Translations under genes and position numbers: made by a program
NCBI GenBank assembly: GCA_013180625.2
Contig: SNVD02010473.1
Coordinates: 62,001 to 126,000, forward strand
Source of the DNA: Boswellia sacra
Lineage: Eukaryota > Streptophyta > Magnoliopsida > Sapindales > Burseraceae
Direction of reading: 5' to 3'
Length of the DNA stretch: 64,000 nucleotides
The notes under the pieces: model-generated
Database searches by the model: none
Told to the model about the DNA's origin: nothing
The model's input: only the letters and a program-made list of their open reading frames with translations
Part shown: positions 27,863 to 40,189 of the stretch, in pieces
How the letters are laid out: each line of letters opens with the position of its first letter
How positions within the stretch are numbered: position 1 is the stretch's first letter

Positions 27863-30800
27863 ATGGCGACGAGTACGACGATGGGAGTCGGGCGCAACAG
27901 ACACAACAATCTCAATGCGAAGCTTGTGAGTTGATCGATCCAAAAGCTAAAGCCATGGTTACGTGAGGTTAGGTTATGTTATGAAATATTATGGATCCTT
28001 TCAGGTTCTGCTGGGTGACATGGGCGCCGGGAAGTCGAGTCTGGTGTTGCGCTTTGTAAAGGGCCAGTTCTTGGAGTTTCAGGTGAGTTGAATTTTGTTT
28101 GGTAGCTGATAGAGTGAGAGGGATTGCTTGTGAATTGATTTGATATTAAAGATTGTATTTAACATTTAACAATAGGAGTCGACTATAGGAGCGGCGTTCT
28201 TTTCGCAGACATTAGCGGTAAACGATGATGAGAGTGTGAAGTTTGAGATATGGGATACAGCTGGGCAAGAGAGGTACCACAGCTTGGCTCCCATGTATTA
28301 CAGAGGTGCTGCGGCGGCTATTATTGTCTATGACATTACTAGCACTGTAAGTTTTCATTTTCATTTTCCTAATTCATTCTATATTCAAATTTCAAATTCT
28401 CAATTCTCAATTCGCAATTATAGGATTCTTTTGAACGGGCTAAGAAGTGGGTTCAGGAACTCCAGAAGCAAGGTTTTGTAGCTTTCCCCCTCTTCTCTTT
28501 ACAAAAAAAATAATAATAACACTCTTGTCTCTGCTAACATGGCTTTGCATTTGTTGCAGGTAATCCTAACATGGTTATGGCACTTGCTGGGAATAAGGCT
28601 GATTTGGAAGACAAAAGGAAAGTTACTACTGAGGTACTACACCATTTTCATCCTATTATTCTTGTTGTTTATTCGGTATTGTCTTTAGATGGTTATCATT
28701 CTTCTTTATTCAGGCTTGGATCTTAGTATATGTACAAGCTTCTTCATTTTAATTTATGATTACCGAATAATCTTATTACCGTTCATGATGCAAAGTTACT
28801 TGTAAAATTTGATACGAAATCTAGATCTTGGCAAATATCAAATTAAGAAGATAAATAGAAACAATGTTTACAATACCATTTGGCCAATATGAATAGAATG
28901 TTATGCCATTGGACCATATATAACTTACCATTAATTACTAGGTTTTTGTTAGAATTTTATATCGGAGTTTTGGATTATAATGATTATATTTAAGGTGGTG
29001 AATAGATGTATAGATGTATTGATTGTAAGTAATTTTGTTTATTATTTTACCTTGATTCTTCTACTATATATATATACGAGTCTTCACATATTAACTTATA
29101 CAACAACATTCATCATCTCTTTACTATCTATATTTATTTATTTTCTCTCTTTTAACATTTTCAAAGTATTTATTTTTGGGAATTCAAATCTAATCCCTTT
29201 TTTTAGTTCACAAACTAATACATATGTTATGTAGCTTATTGTTTAGACTTTTTCGAAGAAGTTTTTGTTACTAACATGTTTATAGCGTGTATAAATATAT
29301 AGGAAGAGATCTTTTGACACAACTTTTTTGACGTAAAACTGGACAAAATTTCTAACCATTGGTCTATAAAATCCAATGGTTGAAATGATTGATGAGTTGG
29401 TAGCGTTAAATGCAACATTTTGACTTTCGATCTCAACTATCAGATTTGATGATATCAAAGGTTAGAAAATTGTGTTAAAACTTTATGTTAAGATTTCCTT
29501 TCCTTATATATATGTATGTAATGTAATACTTGCATCTTGAACTTTGCAATAGTATAGATCGGGTTTTTGATTTGATACATATATCAATTTTTCTACCTTT
29601 TGAGCACTTAGCTTGGGGGGTTGATGTATGGATATAGTTTTGTGTAGAGGAGGAACCCATCACAAATCCTCAATCTGTTTGGGTCAGGGATGAGAAGCTA
29701 GAAATGGGGAACAGGGCGGGGATGAAAATGAAAATTTTTTCAAAATTAAATGAGAATGAGAATGAGGATTGGGATAGGGATTGTGTTCCCCAGTCCGGTC
29801 GGGCCTGTTTCCTGAAAATAAAATATATAAAAATTACAAAATATATATATAAACTAATTCTTTAAGTCCTTGATAACTTCCCTCATTTTGGGCAAAGCGT
29901 AATCCACTCTAATAAAGCTAGCAGCCCAAAGTCCCGTTTACTTGTATAAAACACAAGCCCAACCCCTTAGTTTATAAATTGACGAGGAAAATAAGAAAAA
30001 AAAAAGTAAACAAGAGAGAGCTTTCATTGAGGGGGATTCATCATCATGGAAAATGGTCTATTCATAAGGAGCAATTAAAATTAGAGTTATAAAACTCTCA
30101 AGATGTAAACTAGAGATAGAGACAAGCAAATTTGTCAAATTTCACAATTTTATGTGACCTCTAATTATTTCAAATAATTTCCACAAAACTGACCTCCTGT
30201 AGAAAACCAAAACTTCCAACATTGAATAGTCATCTTCAAAAATTTATTATAATTCATGATTAATTTCTAAAATTATAAAACTTTTCAGATTTAAACTATA
30301 CATAAAGACTAATAAATTTGCCAAATTTCACAATTTTATGGGACTTGTAGTTACTTCAAATAATTTTCACAAAATTGACCTCCGGCATAAAACCAAAAAT
30401 TTTAACATTGAACAGTCATCTTAAAAAATTCATAATAATTCATGTCATAAAACTTTTCACATCTAAACCACACATATATACAAACAAATCTGCCAAATTT
30501 TGACAATTTTATAAGACATCTAGGTACCTCAAATAATTTTCCTAAAACTGACCCCTGCAAAAGACCAAAATTTCCCGGTTTGCACAGTTATCTTAAAAAA
30601 TTCATAACAATTCAAATACTCAACATTTTTTAGTGAAGCAAATTTTAAACAAACCTTTAAGATGTCCATTTTAATGTATATGAACTTGAGAATCAAAATT
30701 AAAGCAAATTAACTTTAGAAATTTTTGAAATCCTCTACCGTTTACTACAGGCCCTAGGTTTTTGTTACAACATCTTCAACACTAACGTTTCAGCAAACAA

Positions 30801-33800
30801 TGTCTTAAACAATCATGAGAAAGATGTAATAACTTGAATGAGACAACCAATTTCATTAAAACATTGGATTGGTATCCCTCCCTCTCTAACTTGTCTCACT
30901 AAAATTACTAAAACGTGCAAACATTGATTCCTTTGAAATTTTCTTTGATGGAATCACTTAATAGCTACTCTAAATTGCTTAAGGAAATAAAAATATACTT
31001 GGAATTTGCTTCGATTTCTCCTCGTGAATAAACCTTTTTCTATGAATGATGAATCCCTCTTAGTGAAAGCTCCAGATTGTTTACTTTTTTTGGTTTTCTT
31101 TTCCTTATCTATTTATATACTAAGGGGTTGGGTTGAGCTGGGCTCAGGTTTTTTAAGATTAGGTTAGACTTTGGGCTGCTAGTTTTATTAGAGCAGGCTG
31201 TCCTTTTGGCTACCAGCAAGGGCTCAAATAGAGGGGCGCTAGCAAGGGCCTAAAGGATTAGGACACACACACACACACGGATATATATATATATTTAATT
31301 TATTTTATTATCGGGGATCGGGCTGGGTCGGGGAACACAATCCCCATCCCCATTTAATTTTGGGAAAATTTTCATCCCCATCCCTGTCCCATTCTCCATT
31401 TCTAGCTCTTCATCCCTGGCAATCTGTTGGGGAATTGCGGGGACCTAACCCCATGGGGATGGATTCATCGTCTATTAGGGTTTGAACCTGGTAGATCGGG
31501 CAATGTGCTGGTCTAGGCCTGGCATGGAAATAGGTGGCTCCGGCTTGGCTGCAGGTGATGCCATGGTGGCCCAGCTCTGCAAACACACTGGATCAGGCCA
31601 AAAGGACCATCCAATGAGCCTGCTTTTGAATTGTTGTTATTTTTATAGAATGATTTTTTAAAAGAATTTTGGAATTTTTTTCAATGTTTAACAAATTGTT
31701 CAATTGTAATTATATGAATACAAATGAGTATTTGAAATTTCATATTGAAATTTACAAATTTTACAAATGTTAAGCAAAGAATTTTAAATTCTTTAAAAAA
31801 AAATATTAGAGGCTGGGCTCATGGATGGTTTGTGGACTAGCTTCACAGCCCAGCCATGTTATTATAACCATTTTCTTTGTCATCATATGAGATATTGTTA
31901 TTTTAACTAATAAGCTTGTAAGTTCAGCTGATTGATTTTGCAGGAGGCACGTGTTTATGCTGGGGGAATTGGCCTTTTCTTTTTGGAGACATCTGCCAAA
32001 ACTGCTGAAAATGTGAATGAGATATTTAGTGAAATAGGTATGTAGTTAATTTCTTGTTTCTGTTGGATGAAAAGATAATGGATCTATTAAAGATAACCCA
32101 AGAAGATTTATGATATTATATATACTCTATTGTCAGAGGTGTTGCATCATTGCTGGTGGATGATGGTGTGGTATACCGCAGCATCAACGCATCTACTCTT
32201 TCTCCTAATTATAAATATGAAGTTATGATCTGAGGGTGCTGAATGTGTAATATCATTAAGGGTAGCTTTGTTGTTATCATGTAGTTAATCATTATACTGA
32301 TTGATAGGGTTTTTCCATATACATGTATCACTTTCATGTATTCTAAAGTCAAGGAGCTGTTTATATACCATTAAAAAAAAATTAGGAGATCTAATTTGCA
32401 GTTGGGTAATAATGGCTCTGGAATCCATATTATTGGGCATATTTGTTGGTCTCTTTGTTGGCAAATTATTATACAAAATTGAGTTGTTTTATATAAACTA
32501 ATGGTTAGATGCATTATGGAATTGTTTCTAATACTTTCTATATTGTGATGATTTTAGGTTTAGTTTTGTTAAGAATTTGATGCTTGAAAGCATTTATTTT
32601 AGGATGGGATTCCTTTGTATTTAGATTAATAAATGGGTGGTCATGTTTTCTTCTTTTCTGTTGCATTTTTTTCATTTATAAAGGAAGAGACATGAAGGAT
32701 TGAAGAATTCTTTATCTGTATGTATTATGAGTTCAAGGATTGTAGGGCCTCTTCCTCTCTTTCAATACAAGTAAAGGGCTCTGGTTGGTGGGTCTTAATT
32801 TCTTACACAAATCATGATGCAAGTCATGAACCATTAACTAAAAGCATTTCGGATGGTATTGCAGCATAATTTGTATTAAAAATGTGTTTTCTGTCATAAA
32901 TATAGCATGTTTTTTAGCTTTTTATTACACTATGATCATATGCCCTTTTTTGTATGAATAATACTGTGATTCTAAGTTTACATGCCAAGTCTTTTTTCTC
33001 AATTGATGTGACCTGACGTATAAGTGACATGGTAAGCGATTTAATTTAGCTGACAAATGATATAACTTCCTAAATGATTGCTACATCAATTGGGATATTG
33101 AACTCGAGATATAACTTGGGAAGGATGGTATCTACTATAACAATTCGGTCCCATATGGTATGATATTATACGCTTTGGACATATAGTATTTCACATTGTC
33201 GGGGTTTTTTTTGGTTTTGGTGAGGGGTGGGTGGGGGTGGGTGTGGGGTGTGTGTGGGTGGTGGTCGTGGTGCGGTGGAGGGGGAGGAGGGGGGTGTAGG
33301 TGGGGGGTGTCTCTCTATATATATAGCTAATAACCTTCTCTACCAAGCGTAAGATTCTGAACTGAAACCCACCCTTATCACTCTATAGGTCTTAGGTGTT
33401 AAAATATACACACATCCTCATGTGAGTTATCTAATCCACTGGGCAATCTATCTAACCGACTATGCACTGTAGGTTCTGTTATGATACTATTTATAATGAC
33501 ACACTCCCACATAATATGATATTATCCGCTTTGGAGAACAACCTTTAACGGTTTTATTTTTGGGCTTTGCAACCTAATGGCATGTTGATATATACATATC
33601 CTAGTGACCTCCTCTAACTAGGCTATGTGGGAAATTGTGAACTTAAGCCCAACCTACCACTCTGTGGGTCTTGGGTTTTACAATCTATCCTATTTAAGGG
33701 CTACAGATCCTTGTGTGGGCTATCTAAGCTTATAGACAATCTATATTGCCCATACCACTAGGTAGGTGTGGCTCTAATATGATTAGTAACACGATTCTAG

Positions 33801-36267
33801 AAGAGTTCACCTAGACAGTGCTTGCTATGTATTTTTATGTAAGTATATTTTACGACTTTGGTATTTTGAACCTTTTGAAATTTCGAGAATAATTATTTTT
33901 TTGGAGGTAGTATTGAAACACCCAAGCCCTTACAAACCTAAATGGTTCAGTCCATTTCTTAACTTAGCCCATTAGTTTTTAACTTAAATTAAACCAAACT
34001 AGCCCACAAATTGACTGGACGAAAGCAAGAAATCGCATTCAAAATTATAGAAGATCCCTTTTAAGATCAAACAAATAACTTATTCCATTAGTTACTTGGT
34101 GCAATGAAAAGAACAAAGAAAGAAAGAAAAAAAGAAGGAAACAAGAGTCAAAGAATAAGAGGGATGGACAGGAGGAGAAGAAATGAGATGAGAGAGAAAC
34201 AAAAGAGTGCTTTCTCAAGAGGTTTTCAATTGGATTTTGGAGATTTGAAATGGATTAAATGATTCTTAGTGATTTAATTGAGATATTTTATAATAGTGTT
34301 GGAGATTTCAGTATGCATAGAGAGAGAAATTAGACAGAAAATGAAATCAGGCAAAGCTTTGCACAAATTTGTAGTCCTTTTTAAGATAATTCATCTTTCT
34401 TATGAATTGTGTTTGTTATTATCGTTCAATGGTCAGGGTTAAGATGTTAGTGATAGAAACTTAGCGTTTTATAGAGACATAATTTTGGCATTAGGGGATT
34501 ACAAAAATTATAAGATCTTTTATACTTCAATTATATTCTTAGATATCTATATGTTAAAATAGACATCTCAAGGGTTTGCTTAAAATTTATTTTTTTGAAA
34601 AATGTCGAGTATTCAGTTTTAATGAATTTTTAAAGATGACTTTATTTCTTGGAAGTTTTTAGTTCTTAACAGAAAGTCAGTTTGACGAAATTGATTAGAA
34701 ATACCTAGAGATTTCTCAAAATTATGAAATTTGGCAATTTTGTTCGTCCTCATGTCTAGTTTGATTTTGGAAATTTTATGAACGCATTTATTAGAATTAA
34801 GAATGTGTCTTTGAATGAAGGGATGTCAATTTTGAAAGCTACATAACAGAATTGATATATCCTACATGTGTAAATTATTCAAAGTACTTATTGAGTTCAA
34901 AATGTTATGAAATTTTTCATGCTTCAGTTTATATATGTCCTGAATGTCTCCATAAAATATTAGATTATTTAAATGCATAGCTTGTTCATTAAAATTCAAA
35001 GAAGTGACATTGCTCTGTTTTGGAAGTCTGATAGTGGAGTATGGAGGATTGACTAGACTATAATATGAATTGGTCATCAGGAATTTTATGCATTCAAATA
35101 GATTATAAATGGATTATTGTATGAGTTCTTTAATGATTGTAGCGAATTAGGATTTAGTTATTTATTGAAAGAGAATGTAACATAGGTGGAATCTCAGTCT
35201 TGCATCTATGTGAGGAGTATGACGAGTTAATTAAGTTTGACCATTAGGATTGTAAGTGAGAAATTCCAATTTCTTTTTTATTATCCTTATATAATTATTG
35301 GATATATTTAAATGTTTTCTACTTATCCAAGAAATATATTTTTACAATTTTAGAAAATTGTTGTTAATATTGTGTACAATTTTTCTAATATCTTGTTCAA
35401 ATGGTTTTTGATGTTTCATAATCTCTTTTACATTGTCATCTTTATATTCAAAGTTGATTTAAATATATTAGCATTAGTTTGCATGAATTTCCAATATTTG
35501 ATGAAGTTGTATGAGGAATTAAATTTTTTTTTTTTTTTAGTAATTCTGAAAATCAGTTTTAGCAAAGGATATGAAATTTAATTATGTTTCAAAATTAGTA
35601 CCCAATTACATTGGGTAAGTTACACAGATTAAGGCTTTTGGGATCCATTAAATCTCATAGATAGGTTTTAGGTTGTGTGTTTTGGGCGCTTAGCCATTTG
35701 GGGACAAGTCAACACGTGTATCAGCAGCTTATTTCATTGCTCTACCTGTGGAATGCTAGTTCCGACAAGATATAACCAGTTTAATTACTGTTTGCTCTAC
35801 CTATGTGAATCGTCATTGGGCAACCAACTAGTTCTTTTAGGTACTTGATTAGTGTATTAACTTGTTTTTTCAAGTACGGTTTTATGAGTTAGCTTTAGTA
35901 TGTTATATGAGCAAATTTTTGTTATTTTTATGAATCCTTAGAAATCAGTAGATATTTTTATAAATGATAACAAAAGAGTTGAGGTTGAGCACAAGATGAG
36001 TTAAAATGGTTTGGAGTGCCTAACTCTGTTGTGACTGTATATTTGGTACATGAATTAGTAATCCTGCATTTCCTGTTTTATTGGTAGTATTCTATTTCTC
36101 CTGATATTTGAACCTCTCTGGGTATTCCATACTTATAACTGGAATCTTGGTTTTGGTCTAAAACAGCTAAAAGGTTACCTAGAGCTCAGCCTGCCCAGAA
36201 TCCAGCAGGGATGGTTCTAGTGGACAGACCGGCAGAAGAATCCCGAGCTGCATCTTGCTGTTCATAG
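27863..36267 (+). CDS. RABF2: Rab5-type small GTPase, RABF2 (seven exons)
   Basis: Exons 27863-27925, 28005-28082, 28176-28346, 28424-28472, 28560-28633, 31944-32037 and 36167-36267 join in frame with GT-AG introns to 209 residues. G1 is GDMGAGKSS (25-33); switch I contains [12 protein letters not shown] (from 48). G3 is WDTAGQE (73-79) with catalytic Gln78, G4 is NKAD (132-135) and G5 is ETSAK (160-164). The protein ends in CCS, a double-cysteine geranylgeranylation site. This distinguishes it from the N-acylated plant Rab5 ARA6/RABF1. Known role: early/late endosome fusion and vacuolar traffic, cycling with VPS9-type exchange factors. The N-terminus (about 20 residues) is slightly longer than in Arabidopsis ARA7. 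The start is the first ATG; a second in-frame Met lies at residue 7. Introns 5 (3310 bp) and 6 (4129 bp) are filled with transposon-derived DNA; introns 1-4 are 77-93 bp. Whether it is the RHA1 or ARA7 counterpart cannot be told. Confidence 0.95.
29299..29507. mobile_element. MITE family B in Rab5 intron 5
   Basis: Imperfect inverted ends, ATAGGAAGAGATCTTTTGAC and GATTTCCTTTCCTTAT, sit in an AT dinucleotide context. It shares an interior with 37933-38143 (for example ATGATTGATAAGTTGG-type core, then TTTTAATCTCAACCATTGA-like) and more weakly with about 890-1090. No coding capacity. Confidence 0.6.
29684..31419. mobile_element. Foldback/MULE-like element with about 400-bp inverted repeats
   Basis: The left end TCAGGGATGAGAAGCTAGAA is matched by the inverted right end (reverse complement CCAGGGATGAAGAGCTAGAA). 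The match can be followed, with indels, to about 30095 on the left and 31005 on the right, including GCTAGCAGCCCAAAGTC-like and CAACCCCTTAGT-like blocks. The flanks CAATCTGTTTGGG (29671-29683) and CAATCTGTTGGGG (31420-31432) form a 13-base near-perfect direct repeat, long for a hAT but possible for a Mutator-like target duplication with extra identity. The core (30100-31000) has about three tandem copies of a segment related to the solo LTR at 18170-21359. No transposase is encoded. The element lies wholly within Rab5 intron 5. Confidence 0.75.
31263..31295. repeat. (AC)n and (TA)n microsatellite
   Basis: Short ACACACAC and TATATATA runs are present only in the right arm of the foldback element, where the left arm has unrelated spacing. 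Confidence 0.85.
33140..33800. repeat. Diverged interspersed repeat fragments
   Basis: Two copies of a ATGATATTAT(A/C)CGCTTTGGA motif (about 33160 and 33508) are each followed by text resembling a repeat that recurs at 53450-54420: a line about groups of AACCTA...GGTCTTGGGTTTTA and a GTGTGGGCTATCTAAG-type closing. It looks like two partial copies of a dispersed plant element. The class is not determined. Confidence 0.4.
33201..33310. repeat. G-rich tract in Rab5 intron 6
   Basis: About 110 bases are dominated by runs of three to six G separated by T or GT, on the coding strand of the Rab5 gene, in otherwise AT-rich surroundings. Many overlapping G3+N1-7 blocks could form quadruplexes in DNA or in the intron RNA. 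Confidence 0.85.
33906..36091. mobile_element. LTR-related block, antisense to the solo LTR, in Rab5 intron 6
   Basis: The reverse complement of this block follows the solo LTR at 18170-21359. The TTGAAACACCC start at 33914 matches its GGGCTGTTTCA end. 34540-34800 matches about 20440-20700. 35600-35740 matches about 19180-19300 (GGGCGCTTAGCC against GGCTAAAGCGCCC). Identical 9-mers GGTAGTATT occur at 33906-33914 and 36083-36091 and may bound the insertion. The right end does not show a clear CA terminus, so the boundary is uncertain. It ends about 75 bases before the last Rab5 exon. Confidence 0.6.
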
Positions 36268-37218
36268 TTGTTTACATATCCGTTAGTGCTTTCTCACCTT
36301 TTTGTGGTTTAATTTTTGTGCATTGGCCCTGCTTAATTAACCTTTTGGAAACTGGAATTTAGTCTACAGTACAAGTAATTTCATGGTAATCACGAAGTTA
36401 TTGCATGGAAAATTCCCGTTTCAGAACCGATTCTGGGTGATGTAAGTAGCACATGTTAAAGGGCTTGCAATAACAAGATAATGTAGTGGTCATGAAGGAA
36501 ATGCAAGAAATAAGATTGTGTTTGTTTGGTGGGAAAAGGTTTGAGAGGAGAATGGAATTAGAAATTAGAGAGATGAATTTATGACATTGCATAAAAGATC
36601 AGAACTAAATTCACTTTAAAATAGCTTTAAATTATTTTTGGAATGTTGACTTTAAAATTATAACTTAAGAATAATATATGGAAGACATGAAATAATATGT
36701 TATTCGATTAAAAGTTTATTAATCACCTAATTTTTGAACTTGCCTTTTAAGGTGCTCAATTTGGTCTCTACGACAGAACAAATTTAAAAAAAGTAGAAGA
36801 ATTTTTTAGTTGGCTCACCTCCACCAAAATGAGTAGTATGTATTTTACCATTAGAGGATTTTTTTTGTTTTTTTCTTTTAAAGTGAAAATTATGTTGATA
36901 TACATAAACTTTTTGCCAATATGGAGACTACCAAATTTTTAATCCTATCGTCATCATTGTTATTATTATTATTGTTGCCATCAATTTTTTAATCCTATCA
37001 TCATCATTATTATTATCATTATCATCATCATTATAAGAGCTCTACAATTGTTGTTATTATTTAAAAAAAAATCAGTATTACAGTTAGCTATTAAAAGTTG
37101 TCCAATCATAAGGGGATTTTGATATTTATTTTTGTTGAAAAAATTGAATTGATATTTATTTGTAATAATAAATTACACAAATACGACTTATATAATCTTG
37201 ATCACAATTATAGATATC
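36268..37218. other. Region downstream of the Rab5 gene
   Basis: It holds the Rab5 3' untranslated region (first few hundred bases) and AT-rich DNA. Two imperfect copies of TTTTTAATCCTATC followed by ATC/ATT triplet runs lie at about 36938-37035. No further gene is seen. Confidence 0.5.
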
Positions 37219-37753
37219 AGGGGTTTTTTTTGTGTCAGAAATCTGAATAGATCTAAATATATAAATGTAAATTATATGTTTATTTTTGTAATTTTAACAT
37301 TTGAATTAAAATGTCTGAAATTAATATTTTTATATATATATCTTTATTGTTTGTTGTTGTTTTCAATTGTGTTTTTGGATATATTAAAAATATTTGTTTA
37401 ATATTTTGAAAACATTACTATTGAAGTATTTAAATATTTATAAATTTTAATATTTTATCATTATACTATAAATTAACTTTTTTGAATTAGTAAAATAATA
37501 AATTTTTAATGTAATTATATATCTAATTATTTAAATGTATTGTTTTATGAAAGTTAATATTAAGGGTATTTTTTAGAATTAAGGGTGATATGAACAATTC
37601 AGACATTTGCCTTTAGAATAAAAACTAATATTTAAGTTTTCTTCAGACAGATAAAAATATCTTAGATTAAATTTTAGATAAAAAAAGCATAAAAAAATCT
37701 AAAGCCTAAGAATAAATCAAATCATATTTTAGATTAAAAAAACAATTGCCCCT
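37219..37753. mobile_element. MITE family C, copy 1
   Basis: The ends AGGGGTTTTTTTTGTG and (inverted) AGGGGCAATTGTTTTTTTAA bound a unit of 535 bases. Its right part (AATTCAGACATTTGCCTTTAG, then TAAAAATATCTTAGATTAA) recurs nearly word for word at about 40650-40820. No obvious target duplication was found. Confidence 0.55.
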
Positions 37754-37932
37754 ATAAGTAAACAAAATAATAATTCATTTTTTATATTTACAATTTTTCA
37801 TAATATTCAAATTTTTGAAAACAAATCCAAATCGAAATTATTCAATACTTGACTTTATGAATGAATGATGACAATACATTTATTAGACAATCATTCTTAC
37901 ATGTTTAATTAAACAATTATAATCAATTATAT

Positions 37933-38143
37933 GCAAGGGAATATATCTTTTGACATAAAATTAGAAACAATTTTTGAGTTATTAATCTATAAAATTTAAT
38001 AAGTGAGATGATTGATAAGTTGGCAGTATTAAATGTAATTTGTTGATTTTTAATCTCAACCATTGAATTTTGTAAGATTAATTGTTATAAATTTGTGTTA
38101 ATAAATTATGTCAAAAATTTGTGTTAAAAAATCTCTTTCCTTA
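37933..38143. mobile_element. MITE family B, copy 2
   Basis: Imperfect inverted ends (AAGGGAATATATCTTTTGAC and AAATCTCTTTCCTTATG) and an interior matching the Rab5 intron copy at 29299-29507. It directly abuts the 125-bp tandem repeat that follows. Confidence 0.55.
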
Positions 38144-38470
38144 TGTAAATTATTAAATCAAGCACAACAACCATTCATGTTCACAGATTAATGCTATAAA
38201 CTCAATCATTTTATTTAATTAATCGATCACGTTAATTATAGTTTATAGACGTTATGTAAATTATTAAATCAAGCATTACAAACCATCATGTTTATTGTTT
38301 AATTAAAAAAGTCAATCAATCATATAAACAATCAATTATTTAATTTAATTAATCAATCACGTTAATTATGGTTTGTAGACATTGTGTAAATTATTAAATC
38401 GAGCACTGCAACCATCATGTTTATTGTTTAATTAAACAAGTCAATCAATTATATAATTAATCAATTACAG
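38140..38470. repeat. Tandem repeat, unit about 125 bp, about 2.6 copies
   Basis: Each unit begins TTATGTAAATTATTAAATC or its close variant (38140, about 38254, about 38383). It contains CACGTTAATTAT and a CATCATGTTTATTGTTTAATT-like segment. The units differ at several sites and by small indels. Confidence 0.75.
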
Positions 38471-38869
38471 CCAATCCATATCTGCAAGCTTTCAGCATTC
38501 CAAGTTTCCAAAGTCATAAACTAATAGACTATTAAACTTTCGGTCTTTCTCTTTCACCATTCCAAGTTTCCAACAAATGAAAAAAAATGTCGTGCTAAGG
38601 TGGATGCCGTGCCCGCAGTGTGTTGTCGTGAATGAATGTCGAATGAGGGATTTTGAAAGATTGAGGGATTGTTTTGTTATGGAAATTTTGTTCGAAAACT
38701 TTACTTGGGTTGGGCTGGGCTCACTATGCTTACACCTGTTGGGCTTCACTTGTATTAGTAAAGGCCGGATGTATTTAGAATGAGTCTTTTTTATAATCGA
38801 TTTGAGTGGATCTCAATTTAATTGAGCCATAGATTTAAAAATTTGAATTTAATTGCACATTTCGGACTG

Positions 38870-39030
38870 GTCCAAGCCGAGGAGCGCGATCCCCATCCCC
38901 TGCCTGGCCCAGGGCTCTCCCCCGTTTCCTCCCCTCCGCCTCCTGCGAAATTCCCCGAGTATTTTTGCCTTGCCCACACTGAGCATCCCTTCCCCAAAAA
39001 TGCACAACCGCCTCTTCCGCATCCCCAAAA
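38870..39030. other. GC-rich, pyrimidine-rich patch
   Basis: About 160 bases rich in C (CCCCATCCCC, CTCTCCCCCG, CCTCCCCTCC) stand out sharply from the AT-rich neighbourhood. It may be a fragment of a repeat whose arms are G/C-rich, or a degraded leader. No inverted partner was found nearby. Confidence 0.5.
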
Positions 39031-40189
39031 TTCGCACACCCTCACATTTAAGTGATTTTCTAATAAAAATTAAAGGCAAAATTACCAAGGTAGGGAAGAC
39101 CAAGAAATGGAAGCTCCCATCGAAGTGCGACGGTGGATGTGGCTTCCACCGTGGAAGATGGTTTGTCCCCTCAAATCACCACTTTTTCGAGCAAGTGTAA
39201 AGGTTTTGTTTGAATTTTAGTAGATTAAACAAAAATAAGCAAAGGTTTCGAAGGTTGATGCATTATTTTTCAACTATTAAATTTATGCATTAATGATTCT
39301 ACATTCTGCACCGTTCATTTGCAAGTTTCGAGGATTGGTGGATTTTTTCAATTTATGTACTTATTTTTTCTTGTACTATTTCAGAGTGTAAGTACATTTT
39401 TGTGTAATACAGAAAAGTGTGACCCAAATGATGCTCAAAGGCTCTGGCATCATACGGGAATTCTTAAAGGTTCACGCACACTTTTGACGCACCGTTTCAG
39501 TTTCTTGAGTGCATTTTTTCTTTTTTCACTGGCAAAAGTGTTACTACGAAAAGTTAACAACTTGTGAGTTTGATCGAATATATGAGTTCAACTTCCTTCC
39601 CTGTTTTTTCTTCAAATTGAAGATTTTAGTACTACATGTTGGACCGAAGAGAAAAATTGAAAGATTCTGAAATTGAAATGGAACAAAAGAATTCGGCGTC
39701 AATCAATGGATCAAGGTGGGGAAGTTTCCAATTACCCCTTTTAAGTATAAAGTTAACAGAAATTATTTAATATTAGGGTCATTTAAAGCTATTTCTGAAA
39801 ATTAGGAATCACTTATGACATTTTGGCAAATCTTAGAATCATCAAAATTTTTTTCCTATTTTGATTAATTTCTATTATTTTATTTTTAAATAGAATAAGT
39901 ATTTTTTTTATAATTCTTATATTTTTAGTTTGATATGAATTATAAAGTTCATTTTATATATTTTTCTTTTGGGTTTTGGAAAAAAAATCGATTAATTTTT
40001 ACAAGAAGAATGAAATTTGAAGAATTTCCGATGACTAACGATGATTAACTCTTTTTATAGGGTTGAATAATATTATATATTATTTTTGCACTATTTTTTT
40101 CTTTATTATTGATTTATTTGTATTAGTTGATGTTAAAAAAAATTATTAAAAATTGAATTATGTTACATTTAAAATTCATTTTCATCTAA

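Noticed and set aside
38822..39200. Overlapping frames on both strands across the GC-rich patch
   Set aside because: All frames open together because the patch lacks AT-rich stop codons. There is no domain or splice evidence.
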